A stretch of DNA of 64,000 nucleotides from Marinobacter persicus (GTDB taxonomy: Bacteria > Pseudomonadota > Gammaproteobacteria > Pseudomonadales > Oleiphilaceae), in the NCBI RefSeq assembly GCF_900114155.1, contig NZ_FOSC01000002.1:186001-250000 (forward strand), given 5' to 3'. This document shows positions 36,781 to 43,975 of this stretch, piece by piece; the first letter of the stretch is position 1, and each line of letters opens with the position of its first letter. The notes under the pieces were generated by a model. That model had not been told where the DNA came from, did no database searches, and saw only the letters and a program-made list of their open reading frames with translations. The translations under genes and the position numbers were made by a program.

Positions 36781-36877
36781 CCGGGTAGAGCTTTCCGGGA
36801 ATTTCGAAGGCCATGGATGGCCTGAGAGAAGCGCACAGGGATCGTGCTTGTAGCGGTTCCCGGAAAGCTCTACCCGG
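36781..36877. repeat. Structured inverted repeat (REP/BIME-like) after ilvA
   Basis: Perfect 21-bp inverted arms (36781-36801 and 36857-36877), starting CCGGGTAGAGC, enclose 55 bases that can fold into two smaller hairpins: GGCCAT-GG-ATGGCC (about 36809-36822) and a GCAC-N7-GTGC stem. The result is a three-way, cloverleaf-like shape. The sequence does not code and resembles a repetitive extragenic element rather than a simple terminator, since no T tract follows. Only one copy is in the window, so repetition elsewhere is an inference. Confidence 0.7.
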
Positions 36878-36935
36878 TTCGACTTCGGGTGCCGTACCCT
36901 GTCTTGATCAAAGCACTCGCACGTCTTTTTGAACC

Positions 36936-36968
36936 TTTACACAATTTTAAGCCGTTAAAAATTGTAAA
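36936..36968. promoter_or_regulatory. AT-rich inverted repeat upstream of the small protein gene
   Basis: TTTACACAATTTT (36936-36948) and AAAATTGTAAA (36958-36968) form an inverted repeat with a 2-base bulge in one arm. It lies about 100 bases before the 48-aa gene. It could be an operator or an UP-like promoter element; no known regulator site matches by eye. Confidence 0.35.
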
Positions 36969-37066
36969 ATATCCGCTTCATGTTAGGATTCTATGTTGGC
37001 AATTGACATAAACAATTTCTGACAACCCCTTCATTCACTTCGAAGAAAAGAAACGGAAAGCACGTC

Positions 37067-37213
37067 ATGGGACGCAAGCCTGACATTCTGCGTACAGTTC
37101 TGCTGATTTTTGCGGTTGGTCTTGTGATTACCGGGTTCACGTCTTTGCAGGCGTCGGAAGACAATCGGGACGTTGACTTGCCCGCCGTTGAGGTTTCCCA
37201 GCCGGCTGACTAA
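37067..37213 (+). CDS. 48-aa small membrane or secreted protein, unknown function
   Basis: ATG at 37067 with GGAAAG 9 bases upstream as ribosome site. Residues 1-8 are basic (MGRKPDIL), 9-28 form one hydrophobic segment (VLLIFAVGLVITGF), and 29-48 are acidic (SEDNRDVDLP and on). The layout suits a single-pass protein with an outside C-terminus, or a signal peptide cut after LQA. It is too short for default gene callers. Its TAA (37211-37213) overlaps the TAG of the cyclo-ligase gene on the other strand by two bases. I recognise no family. The good ribosome site, own AT-rich upstream region and sensible topology make it likely to be real. Confidence 0.6.
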   Translation: MGRKPDILRTVLLIFAVGLVITGFTSLQASEDNRDVDLPAVEVSQPAD

Positions 37214-37845
37214 CGCCGGAACCGGTAACAGCGCTTATCCGTCACCACGCCGTGCAGCGGCACGTCCCACGGCTCCGTGGGCAGTGACTCCACCTTCTGG
37301 AATTCATGGGCCAGGCCGATCAGTTTTGGGGCCATGGCCGGTCGTATGCGACTGAAGGCAAAGGTTCGGTCATAGAAGCCGCCACCCATGCCCAGGCGGC
37401 CACCTTCCTCGTCAAATCCCACCAGCGGAAACAGCACTGCATCCAGTGCCCAGGCCGGCCGCCGCCGTGAGCGCGGGAACGGGGGCTCGGGTATGCCGAA
37501 GCGGTTGGCGGTCAGCTGTACTCCGTCGAAGTAGGGGCTGAAGACCAGTTTGCCCGGGTAAATCGGGTGCAGGATGGGCAGGTAGAATTTGATGCCTTTG
37601 CGCCGGGCCAGATCCAGGTAGAGACGGGGATCAATCTCACCGTCATTGGGCAGGTAAATGCCAATGTGTCGGGCGCGGTGCAGGGCCGGGTGTTTCAGCA
37701 GGTTCAGGGCCAGGCCCTCGGCTGCCTGTTGCTGTTGCTCGAAAGACAGGGCACGGCGTTTGGCCCGCAACTGTTTGCGAAGCTGGTTTCTGCCGGGCGT
37801 ATCAGGTTGGGTCTGGAACGAGTGGGGGGCGTGGTGCTGGGTCAA
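37210..37845 (-). CDS. 5-formyltetrahydrofolate cyclo-ligase
   Basis: 211 aa. RNQLRKQLRAKRRAL at the N-terminus, HIGIYLPNDGEIDP (about 62-75), and the C-terminal nucleotide loop RLGMGGGFYDRTFA are family signatures. It converts 5-formyl-THF to 5,10-methenyl-THF using ATP. The frame begins at a TTG (37845) with no good ribosome site; no ATG is available in the conserved N-terminus, so the exact start is uncertain. It lies just downstream of 6S RNA, the order known for ssrS-ygfA (fau), and is probably read from the same transcript. Confidence 0.93.
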   Translation of the reverse strand: MTQHHAPHSFQTQPDTPGRNQLRKQLRAKRRALSFEQQQQAAEGLALNLLKHPALHRARHIGIYLPNDGEIDPRLYLDLARRKGIKFYLPILHPIYPGKLVFSPYFDGVQLTANRFGIPEPPFPRSRRRPAWALDAVLFPLVGFDEEGGRLGMGGGFYDRTFAFSRIRPAMAPKLIGLAHEFQKVESLPTEPWDVPLHGVVTDKRCYRFRR

Positions 37846-37848
37846 AAT

Positions 37849-38031
37849 AAAGCTTCCCGGGCTGCCGTTATCGGATGTGGCCCTTGAACCCAGAGTTCAA
37901 GGTCGGTGGCCGCTGTGACATATTAGGCTTCCTCCCGAAGGAGGCGTGCTCACAATGCCCTGAAGTAGCCACCTGGGTAGTGCGCATCGGCTCGAGGACG
38001 TATCCGACACCCCGTACAGCCCAGGAAGTTG
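37849..38031 (-). ncRNA. ssrS: 6S RNA
   Basis: Minus-strand RNA of about 183 nt. The ends close in a 12-bp stem (38017-38028 with 37853-37864, one wobble). Near the 3' end is the hallmark CCTTGAACTCTGGGTTCAAGG hairpin, plus the central bulge expected of the sigma70-holoenzyme mimic; a -10 TATAAT sits at 38037-38042, 6 bases before the proposed 5' end. 6S RNA binds RNA polymerase-sigma70 and reduces transcription in stationary phase. Position between zapA and the cyclo-ligase gene is conserved in gammaproteobacteria. Exact ends are estimates. Confidence 0.93.
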
Positions 38032-38036
38032 AGACC

Positions 38037-38042
38037 ATTATA
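38037..38042 (-). promoter_or_regulatory. -10 box of the 6S RNA promoter
   Basis: Consensus TATAAT on the minus strand. A TTGCAA 19 bases further upstream (38062-38067) could be its -35, with longer than ideal spacing. Confidence 0.7.
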
Positions 38043-38079
38043 GGGGCAGGGCCGGGGCGGATTGCAACCCCTTTTGCCG

Positions 38080-38376
38080 TCACTTGCCCGAGTTTTCACC
38101 CAGGGCTTCGTCCAGGCGACTGTCCATGGCTTCAAGAATCTTGCTGGAGGCTTCGGACATGGTGTCGCGCTCCAGCAGCTCATGGGTGATGTTCAAAGCG
38201 GCCATTACTGCGATGCGTTCGGTGCCGAACACCTTGCCGCTGGCGCGAATTTCCCGCATCTTGCTGTCCAGGTGTTTGGCGGCGCGCAGCAGTGCATCCT
38301 GTTGCTCCTCCGGGCTGGCAACCAGGTATTCCTTGTCCAGAATACGGACGGCAACGGTGGTGGACTGCTCTGACAT
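38080..38376 (-). CDS. zapA: Cell division protein ZapA
   Basis: 98 aa. The N-terminal globular part (VAVRILDKEYLVASPEEQQDALLRAAKHLD) is followed by a long helix (about 55-98) that makes the ZapA coiled-coil tetramer. It bundles FtsZ filaments at midcell. It overlaps the upstream coiled-coil gene by one base and precedes 6S RNA, a conserved order. Confidence 0.95.
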   Translation of the reverse strand: MSEQSTTVAVRILDKEYLVASPEEQQDALLRAAKHLDSKMREIRASGKVFGTERIAVMAALNITHELLERDTMSEASSKILEAMDSRLDEALGENSGK

Positions 38377-38582
38377 CAGTGGTGCTCCAGCGCTCTGAGG
38401 CGGCCGATCATGGCTTCGATCTTGTTTTTGGCGAGGTCGTTCTTGTGCATCAACTGGGCCCGTTCACGGTTCCAGTCATCCTGAAGTTCCCGTAGCAGGG
38501 CGTTGTCCTGCTCCAGCTTCTCGCAGCGTTCGATCAGCTTGTCCAGCTTGTCTGCCAGCGCCTGTACTTCGGACTGTTCCAT
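38376..38582 (-). CDS. TIGR02449-type small coiled-coil protein
   Basis: 68 aa, one uninterrupted amphipathic helix with heptads (LADKLDKLIERCEKLEQDNALLRELQ), resembling ZapB in length and composition. The family is regularly found just upstream of zapA and probably helps division-ring assembly; direct evidence is lacking to my knowledge. First gene of the zapA operon, with a recognisable sigma70 promoter upstream. Confidence 0.85.
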   Translation of the reverse strand: MEQSEVQALADKLDKLIERCEKLEQDNALLRELQDDWNRERAQLMHKNDLAKNKIEAMIGRLRALEHH

Positions 38583-38652
38583 GGCCTGCCCAACATTGAT
38601 GAGTTAACACGGTCGGTTAATAAGTCTGCGAACGACCCGCAAAGTGTCAGTA

Positions 38653-38681
38653 ACTATAAGTGCCGACGCCAGACCGGTCAA
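38653..38681 (-). promoter_or_regulatory. Sigma70-type promoter of the zapA operon
   Basis: On the minus strand, TTGACC (38676-38681) and TATAGT (38653-38658) are 17 bases apart, close to consensus (5/6 and 5/6). About 70 bases remain to the first gene's start. Confidence 0.7.
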
Positions 38682-38730
38682 TTTACAGGAACGTTATCAC
38701 GGCAGGTGTGACGGCTTTCACGACATGAGC

Positions 38731-40002
38731 CTATTCGAAACCGCCAAAGCCCTGCCGTCGACTGGTCAGCCAGGAGCTTATCGCAGGTGCCAGTGAGACC
38801 AGCAGAGCCGCCAGCGGCACCGAGCCAAGCACTGCCCATTCATCCGTATTCAGGGCGCGAAGACCCAGTTGCAGGCCATAGTGTTCCAGCAGCCACGGCG
38901 ACAGGGCGGCAATCCCCAGTGCCCCCAGTACAACCGCCAGCAGGCAGGACAGCAGCGCCAGACCCAGGCTTTCCAGGCTGTACAGTGAGGCGATCAGTGC
39001 CGGTGATGCACCGGTGGCCCGCAATATGGCCATTTCCCGGCGCCGTTGTGCCTGCAGAGTCAAAAGCACCGACACCAGACCGACGAGGCTGGTGACCACG
39101 ACAAATCCGCCAATAGCGAGCAAGGCTTTCTCGAACTGACCCATGACCTGCCAGAGACGGCTGAGTGCCACCCCCGGCAGGATGGCCGACAAGGGTTCGC
39201 CGGTGTACTGGTTCAGCTCACGCTGGACCTGGAAGGTGAGAATCGGTCGTTTGAGCCCGAGCAGCGCGGCAGTGATGCTGTCCGGCTGGTAACTGCGTTC
39301 ACGTGCTTCGTCGCCCGAAAGCGTTCGTCCGGGAATGGCGACACCGGACTCCCAGCCCACGTGAATGGCCTCCATGGCGTCGAGGCCGATGAACACTGCC
39401 TGATCGACCGGCGTGCCAGTCGCTTCCAGCACGCCGGATACCCGAAAGGGAAGGTCGTCATGGCGGGAGAAGCTGGTGCTGCCGCCGCCGTGGGACAGGG
39501 TGATCCGGTCGCCGACCCGGTGTGTCATTTGTCGGGCAACATTGGCGCCGAGTACCACATCGAACAGGTCACTGAACCAGTCACCGCTGGCCAGGGCCAA
39601 TGATTGTTCATCGCCGTATCCGAAACGCTCGAAGAACTGAGTGTTGGTACCGATGACCCGGTGGCCCCGGTAGCTGTCGCCCAGGGACAGGGGGATGACC
39701 CAGTCAATACGTTCATCGGTGCGCAGCTTCTGGTAAGTGGACCAGCGGATGTTGTTGGTGGCATCGCCCAGATGGAACACGGTGTACAGCAGCAGGTTGA
39801 GCTGGCCGCTGCGGGCGCCGACGATCAGGTCGGTGCCGGTGATGGTGTTGTTGAACGACTGGCGCACCTCGGTGCGCAGGTACTGAATGCCCAGCAGCAG
39901 GGTCACGCTCAGGGTCAGGGTCAGACACACCAGCGCCAGCACCCGACGGCGATGCCACAGGCTGGCGGCGGTCAGTGACAGGGCCAGGCGCAGCGCATTC
40001 AT
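38731..40002 (-). CDS. FtsX/MacB-type ABC permease of a zinc-linked operon
   Basis: 423 aa. One N-terminal membrane segment (about 18-42), a large periplasmic domain (about 45-280), and three C-terminal membrane segments (about 285-410) including the VVVTSLVGLVSVLLTLQAQRRREMAILRATGAS motif with its EMAILRATGAS-type FtsX signature. MacB/FtsX-like exporters of this kind do mechanotransmission rather than classical import. Order and sequence resemble the Pseudomonas PA4063-PA4066 set, reported as zinc-starvation induced. It overlaps the ATPase gene by 4 bases. Actual substrate unknown. Confidence 0.88.
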   Translation of the reverse strand: MNALRLALSLTAASLWHRRRVLALVCLTLTLSVTLLLGIQYLRTEVRQSFNNTITGTDLIVGARSGQLNLLLYTVFHLGDATNNIRWSTYQKLRTDERIDWVIPLSLGDSYRGHRVIGTNTQFFERFGYGDEQSLALASGDWFSDLFDVVLGANVARQMTHRVGDRITLSHGGGSTSFSRHDDLPFRVSGVLEATGTPVDQAVFIGLDAMEAIHVGWESGVAIPGRTLSGDEARERSYQPDSITAALLGLKRPILTFQVQRELNQYTGEPLSAILPGVALSRLWQVMGQFEKALLAIGGFVVVTSLVGLVSVLLTLQAQRRREMAILRATGASPALIASLYSLESLGLALLSCLLAVVLGALGIAALSPWLLEHYGLQLGLRALNTDEWAVLGSVPLAALLVSLAPAISSWLTSRRQGFGGFE

Positions 40003-40712
40003 GATCTCCCCTCCAGGGCAATATGGTCATGGAAGTGTCGGGCCAGCGCCTGGTCGTGACTGACAAACACCACCGACGTGCCCTGTTCCGCCGCCATGGT
40101 AAGCAGCAGTTCGAGAAAACGGTCGCGGTTGTCCGTGTCCAGTGCCGAGGTGGGTTCATCCGCCAGGATAATCTCCGGGGCCCCGATCAGTGCCCGGGCT
40201 GCAGCCACTCGCTGTTGCTGGCCAATGGACAGGCCGGTAACTTTCCTGTGTGCGGTGTCGTCGTCAAGCCCCAGTTGGGCCAATAACGATCGGGCAACGG
40301 TTGAGACCCCCGGCCCCGCACGTTTATGCCGGGAAGATGACAGCCGGCAGGGCAGTTCCGCGTTACCGCTGGCAGTGAGGTAGGGGACCAGATTGAATTG
40401 CTGGAAAATAATGCCAAGATGGTCAGCACGAAACCGGTCCCGCGCGCCGTTAGGCCAGTCCGAGACAGTTTCGCCCAGCAGTTGGACGGTTCCGCGCTCC
40501 GGTACCAGCAATCCCGATAGCAAACCCAGCAAGGTGCTTTTGCCGGTGCCGCTGGGCCCGTGCAGGAACAGGTGTTCGCCCCGGGCCAGTTGGATGTCCG
40601 GGAAAACCATGGCGGTATCCATGCCGGGCCAGCGGTAGGCCAGGGCCCGTGTATGAATGGCGTTATCCGTTCCGGCGGAACCGGCGGGCGTTGCGGCTGT
40701 CTTCTCTGTCAT
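39999..40712 (-). CDS. ABC transporter ATPase (LolD/MacB type) of a zinc-linked operon
   Basis: 237 aa. Walker A LHGPSGTGKSTLLGLLSGLL (about 51-70), the signature LSIGQQQRVAAARAL (variant LSIGQ for LSGGQ), Walker B EIILADEPTSALD, and the switch His in FVSHDQALAR. It powers the FtsX-type permease, to which it is translationally coupled. No Zur-like box is visible in the 69 bases upstream, which separate it from the divergent DUF3299 gene. Confidence 0.93.
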   Translation of the reverse strand: MTEKTAATPAGSAGTDNAIHTRALAYRWPGMDTAMVFPDIQLARGEHLFLHGPSGTGKSTLLGLLSGLLVPERGTVQLLGETVSDWPNGARDRFRADHLGIIFQQFNLVPYLTASGNAELPCRLSSSRHKRAGPGVSTVARSLLAQLGLDDDTAHRKVTGLSIGQQQRVAAARALIGAPEIILADEPTSALDTDNRDRFLELLLTMAAEQGTSVVFVSHDQALARHFHDHIALEGRS

Positions 40713-40781
40713 GCTGTTGCTGTGTATCCCGTTGTATGATGGTGCCGGTTTTCCGTTCAGCCACCCGAGGAAAAGACGTTG

Positions 40782-41303
40782 ATGTTTGCAGGTGTTAATT
40801 GCTTCAGCCGGGCGGCCCGCCTTGGACTGCTTTTTCTGCTTTTGGTTTCACCTTTCGTGCATGCCGAGTTGCCGGAAATCGACTGGCTCGACCTGATGCC
40901 GAAAGAAGATCTGGCGCTGCTGGAAAGCATGCCGGAAATCGAACACGAGGGCGATGGCCCGGCGTTGTTGCCCGATGAAATCCTGACCGGGCGGGTGGTT
41001 GAAGACATGGCCGGTACCGAAGGCCGGTTGCCGGGTTTTGTGGTGCCCCTGAAAACCACCAAGGGTGGCCGTGTTCTCGAGTTTTTCCTGGTGCCCTACT
41101 ACGGTGCCTGCATCCATGTGCCGCCCCCTCCACCCAACCAGATCATCCATGTGACCTACAAGGAAGGCTTTGAACTGAACGCCTTAACCGAGCCGTTCTG
41201 GATCGAAGGTACGCTGCGCATTGAGCGTACCGAGAACGATATCGGGACCTCGTCCTATTCCATCGAGGCGACGGCCGTGGAACCGTATCAGCATACATAT
41301 TGA
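40782..41303 (+). CDS. DUF3299 periplasmic protein of a zinc-linked module
   Basis: 173 aa. A signal peptide (about 1-28, ending FVHA) is followed by a beta-rich DUF3299 domain with LPGFVVPLKT and the striking YYGACIHVPPPPPNQI stretch (Cys, His and five prolines), a possible metal site. GAGG precedes the ATG at 40782; an adjacent TTG is not needed. It is divergent from the ABC genes and convergent with the ZrgA-like gene, 16 bases away. Related proteins sit with zinc-regulated ABC genes in pseudomonads, so a role in zinc supply is inferred. Confidence 0.83.
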   Translation: MFAGVNCFSRAARLGLLFLLLVSPFVHAELPEIDWLDLMPKEDLALLESMPEIEHEGDGPALLPDEILTGRVVEDMAGTEGRLPGFVVPLKTTKGGRVLEFFLVPYYGACIHVPPPPPNQIIHVTYKEGFELNALTEPFWIEGTLRIERTENDIGTSSYSIEATAVEPYQHTY

Positions 41304-41319
41304 GCAGCGGCCCACCCAC

Positions 41320-41871
41320 TTACTCATCCAGGATCAACTGATTCCGCCCAGGCCCCAGTTGCCGGCTGCCCTGGCCGTAAAGCCCAACCCACTGGACATC
41401 GAGGTGTTCCATGGCCGGGAAACGGGCTGTTAACGGTGTTTCCAGTTCCTTGCCCAGGCCCGGGCAGTCCAGGGACTGGCTGATTTCAATGTCGGCATGG
41501 CCGCCGTGACTTTCATGGTCATGGTGGTCGTGCCCCCGGTCCCCGGCTTTTTTCGGCCAGGAGGCGTAAACCTCGGCGCTCTCGACCCGGCAATGCCCCT
41601 CTGGTGTGTTGACCATCGGTCTGGTTTCGGCCCATCGCTGCAAGTCAGCAAGCGCCTGTTTTTGCTCGTCGGTTTCCGGTGCATGCTCAAATCCCACCAG
41701 GTTGGCGGCGGGTGAAAGCAGGAAGGCATCGATACGGGTTTCTTCGATGGATAATTGCAACTCGGCCCGGCCGTGCTGATGCCCGGCGGGGTTATCCTGG
41801 GCGGCGGCGGTGCCGGTCAGCAGCAGGGCGGAAACAGCCGTGAACAGGCTAAGGCGAAGGTTGATTGACAT
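41320..41871 (-). CDS. ZrgA-family (DUF2796) zinc-binding periplasmic protein
   Basis: 183 aa. Signal peptide about 1-25 (LTGTAAA cleavage region). Two His-rich patches follow: GHQHGRAE near the mature N-terminus and a loop of seven His in RGHDHHDHESHGGH in the middle. The C-terminal half carries LDCPGLGKELETPL and NLVGFEHAPET-like blocks of the DUF2796/ZrgA family. It should bind Zn2+ in the periplasm as scavenger or chaperone. A Zur-type box lies 18 bases before the start codon, so it should be made under zinc shortage. Confidence 0.85.
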   Translation of the reverse strand: MSINLRLSLFTAVSALLLTGTAAAQDNPAGHQHGRAELQLSIEETRIDAFLLSPAANLVGFEHAPETDEQKQALADLQRWAETRPMVNTPEGHCRVESAEVYASWPKKAGDRGHDHHDHESHGGHADIEISQSLDCPGLGKELETPLTARFPAMEHLDVQWVGLYGQGSRQLGPGRNQLILDE

Positions 41872-41888
41872 GGGGCGGCTCCTCTTTT

Positions 41889-41901
41889 GTTATGTTATAA
41901 C
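41889..41901. promoter_or_regulatory. Zur-type box upstream of zrgA-like gene
   Basis: GTTATGTTATAAC matches the gammaproteobacterial Zur core GTTATANTATAAC at all fixed positions but one, and the inner ATGTTATAACAT is a perfect palindrome. Position just before the DUF2796 start fits zinc-dependent repression. The match is by eye, from memory of the consensus. Confidence 0.75.
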
Positions 41902-42042
41902 ATGGTTTTTGGTGTTTGAGAAAGTGTCTGCTGGCCGGTGTCAGTGCCACGGCAGTGACAGAATGCTAGGATACGTGCATCCATAAATTCCGAGCGCCGG
42001 CGTGTGTGCCGCGCTCTCAATCACGCAGGATCAAACCGTTTC

Positions 42043-42639
42043 ATGTCTGATACCGATACCTCTGCCGTTCAGGTTACCCCGTTCGAGCGCTGGGCCAATG
42101 TCTTTGCCACCCACAAGGCATTCAGCCACCCTTCGGAACTGCATGGCGCACTCTGTGGTCGGCTGGCCGCCGGTGCCCGTATGGAAGAGCAGGAGTGGCT
42201 GGCAATGGTGTGCGAGCACATGGGGCTGGGGGAGAAGGCCATGGAAGAGTCCGAAGACCTGGCGCCCTTTATGTACAGCGCCTATGAGCAAACCCTGCAG
42301 CAATTCCAGTCCAGCGACATGGACTTTCACCTGCTGCTGCCTGACGACGACTACGCCATGGACCAGCGTCTGGAAGCACTGGTGACCTGGGTGCGTGGTT
42401 TTCTTGAAGGTATGGCTTTGGCGGCGGGTGAGTCGCTTGGGCAGGCACCGGATGAAATCCGCGAGCTGATCGAGGATATGGTGGCCATCAGCCAGTTGTC
42501 CGAAGAGGAAGAAGCGGACGACGAAAGCGAGCAACAGCTGCTGGAGATCACCGAATACGTGCGTCTGGGTGCCCTGACGGTATTTACCGAATTCAATGAA
42601 CCGGAAAAACCGGCCGCCGCCGGCCCGACGCTGCACTGA
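42043..42639 (+). CDS. ygfB: YgfB / UPF0149 family protein
   Basis: 198 aa, all-helical, acidic (EEEEADDESEQQ near 160-170). HGALCGRLAAGARMEEQEWL and FLEGMALAAG are typical of YgfB. In Pseudomonas aeruginosa YgfB dampens the programmed-lysis regulator AlpA; no alpA is seen here. First gene of the conserved ygfB-pepP-ubiH-ubiI operon. Start: ATG at 42043; the frame before it lacks conservation. Confidence 0.92.
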   Translation: MSDTDTSAVQVTPFERWANVFATHKAFSHPSELHGALCGRLAAGARMEEQEWLAMVCEHMGLGEKAMEESEDLAPFMYSAYEQTLQQFQSSDMDFHLLLPDDDYAMDQRLEALVTWVRGFLEGMALAAGESLGQAPDEIRELIEDMVAISQLSEEEEADDESEQQLLEITEYVRLGALTVFTEFNEPEKPAAAGPTLH

Positions 42640-42651
42640 TCAGGAGATTGC

Positions 42652-43971
42652 ATGGCTTCCATGATTCCGATGAAAGAATTTGCCGGGCGCCGCCGCAAGC
42701 TGATGGAGCGGATGGCGCCGGACAGCATCGCCATTCTGCCGGCCGCCCCCGAGCGGGTGCGCAACCGCGATGTGCTGCACCCCTTCCGTCAGGACAGTGA
42801 TTTCCAGTATCTGACCGGCTTCGGGGAACCCGAAGCGGTACTGGCGCTGATTCCGGGCCGGGAACACGGCGAAGCCGTACTGTTCTGCCGGGAGCGCAAC
42901 CCGGAGAAGGAGCTTTGGGACGGTTTTCTGGTAGGCCAGGACGGTGCCATAGAACAATACGGCCTGGACGACGCCTTCCCGATTGCCGATATCGACGACA
43001 TCCTGCCGGGCCTGCTGGAAGGCCGCAGCCGCGTTTATTATCCGCTGGGCAAGGACCCGGCCTTCGATAACCGGGTGATGGACTGGGTGAAGGTTATTCG
43101 CAGCAAGGTACGGGCCGGCGCCCACCCGCCGGGTGAGTTCGTGGCGCTGGAGCACCTGTTGCACGACATGCGCCTGATCAAGAGCCCGGCGGAAATCAAG
43201 GTGATGGCCAAGGCCGGCAAAATCAGCGCCGAAGCCCACTCCCGGGCGATGAAGCGGGCCCGGCGTGGCGGTTACGAGTACCAGTTGGAAGCGGAGCTGA
43301 TCCACACCTTCATGGAACACGGGGCACGGAATACCGCCTATCCGTCCATCGTGGGCAGTGGTGCCAACGCCTGTATCCTGCACTACATCGAGAATTCTGC
43401 ACCGCTGAAAGACGGCGACCTGGTGCTGATCGATGCCGGTTGTGAGCTGGAGTGTTACGCCTCCGACATTACCCGAACCTTCCCGGTGAGTGGCCGGTTC
43501 AGTGCCGAGCAGGCCGCCCTGTACAATGTGGTACTCGAAGCCCAGTACGCGGCCATTGATGCGGTAAAGCCCGGCAACCACTGGAACCAGCCCCATGAAG
43601 CGGCACTCGAAGTGCTGACCCAGGGCCTGATTGACCTGGGCCTGCTGACCGGTAATGTGGAAGACGCCATTGCCGAGGGTGCCTACCGGCCGTTCTTCAT
43701 GCACCGCACCGGCCACTGGCTGGGTATGGACGTGCATGATGTGGGCGACTACAAGATTGGAGATGCCTGGCGCCTGCTGGAGCCGGGCATGGCGCTGACC
43801 GTGGAGCCGGGTCTGTATGTGGCGCCCGACAACACCGATGTGGATGAAAAGTGGCGTGGCATTGGTATTCGCATCGAAGACGATGTGGTCGTGACCAAAG
43901 AGGGCTGCCGCATACTCACTGATGGTGTGCCAAAAACCATTCCTGAAATTGAAGCGCTGATGGCGGACTGA
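42652..43971 (+). CDS. pepP: Xaa-Pro aminopeptidase
   Basis: 439 aa. An N-terminal creatinase-like domain (about 1-170) precedes the pita-bread metallopeptidase domain with the dimanganese ligands in LIDAGCELECYASDITRTFP (two Asp), HRTGHWLGMDVHDVG (His) and LTVEPGLYV / GIGIRIEDDVVVT (Glu). It removes N-terminal residues before proline. AGGAG stands 7 bases before the ATG. Second gene of the operon, 12 bases after ygfB. Confidence 0.96.
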   Translation: MASMIPMKEFAGRRRKLMERMAPDSIAILPAAPERVRNRDVLHPFRQDSDFQYLTGFGEPEAVLALIPGREHGEAVLFCRERNPEKELWDGFLVGQDGAIEQYGLDDAFPIADIDDILPGLLEGRSRVYYPLGKDPAFDNRVMDWVKVIRSKVRAGAHPPGEFVALEHLLHDMRLIKSPAEIKVMAKAGKISAEAHSRAMKRARRGGYEYQLEAELIHTFMEHGARNTAYPSIVGSGANACILHYIENSAPLKDGDLVLIDAGCELECYASDITRTFPVSGRFSAEQAALYNVVLEAQYAAIDAVKPGNHWNQPHEAALEVLTQGLIDLGLLTGNVEDAIAEGAYRPFFMHRTGHWLGMDVHDVGDYKIGDAWRLLEPGMALTVEPGLYVAPDNTDVDEKWRGIGIRIEDDVVVTKEGCRILTDGVPKTIPEIEALMAD

Positions 43972-43975
43972 CACC

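Larger units (their letters stand above)
36746..37066. other. Intergenic region: palindromic repeat and AT-rich control region
   Basis: 321 bases between ilvA and the 48-aa gene. The left half is GC-rich and holds the structured inverted repeat at 36781-36877. The right half (about 36925-37040) drops sharply in GC and holds an inverted repeat at 36936-36968, a TTGACA at about 37003, and no coding frame I would support. It probably combines the ilvA 3' end with the promoter of the small gene. Confidence 0.6.

Noticed and set aside
36746..36900. The inverted repeat after ilvA as an ordinary intrinsic terminator
   Set aside because: No T run follows either arm, and the 55-base inner region has its own hairpins; an element or structured RNA fits better.
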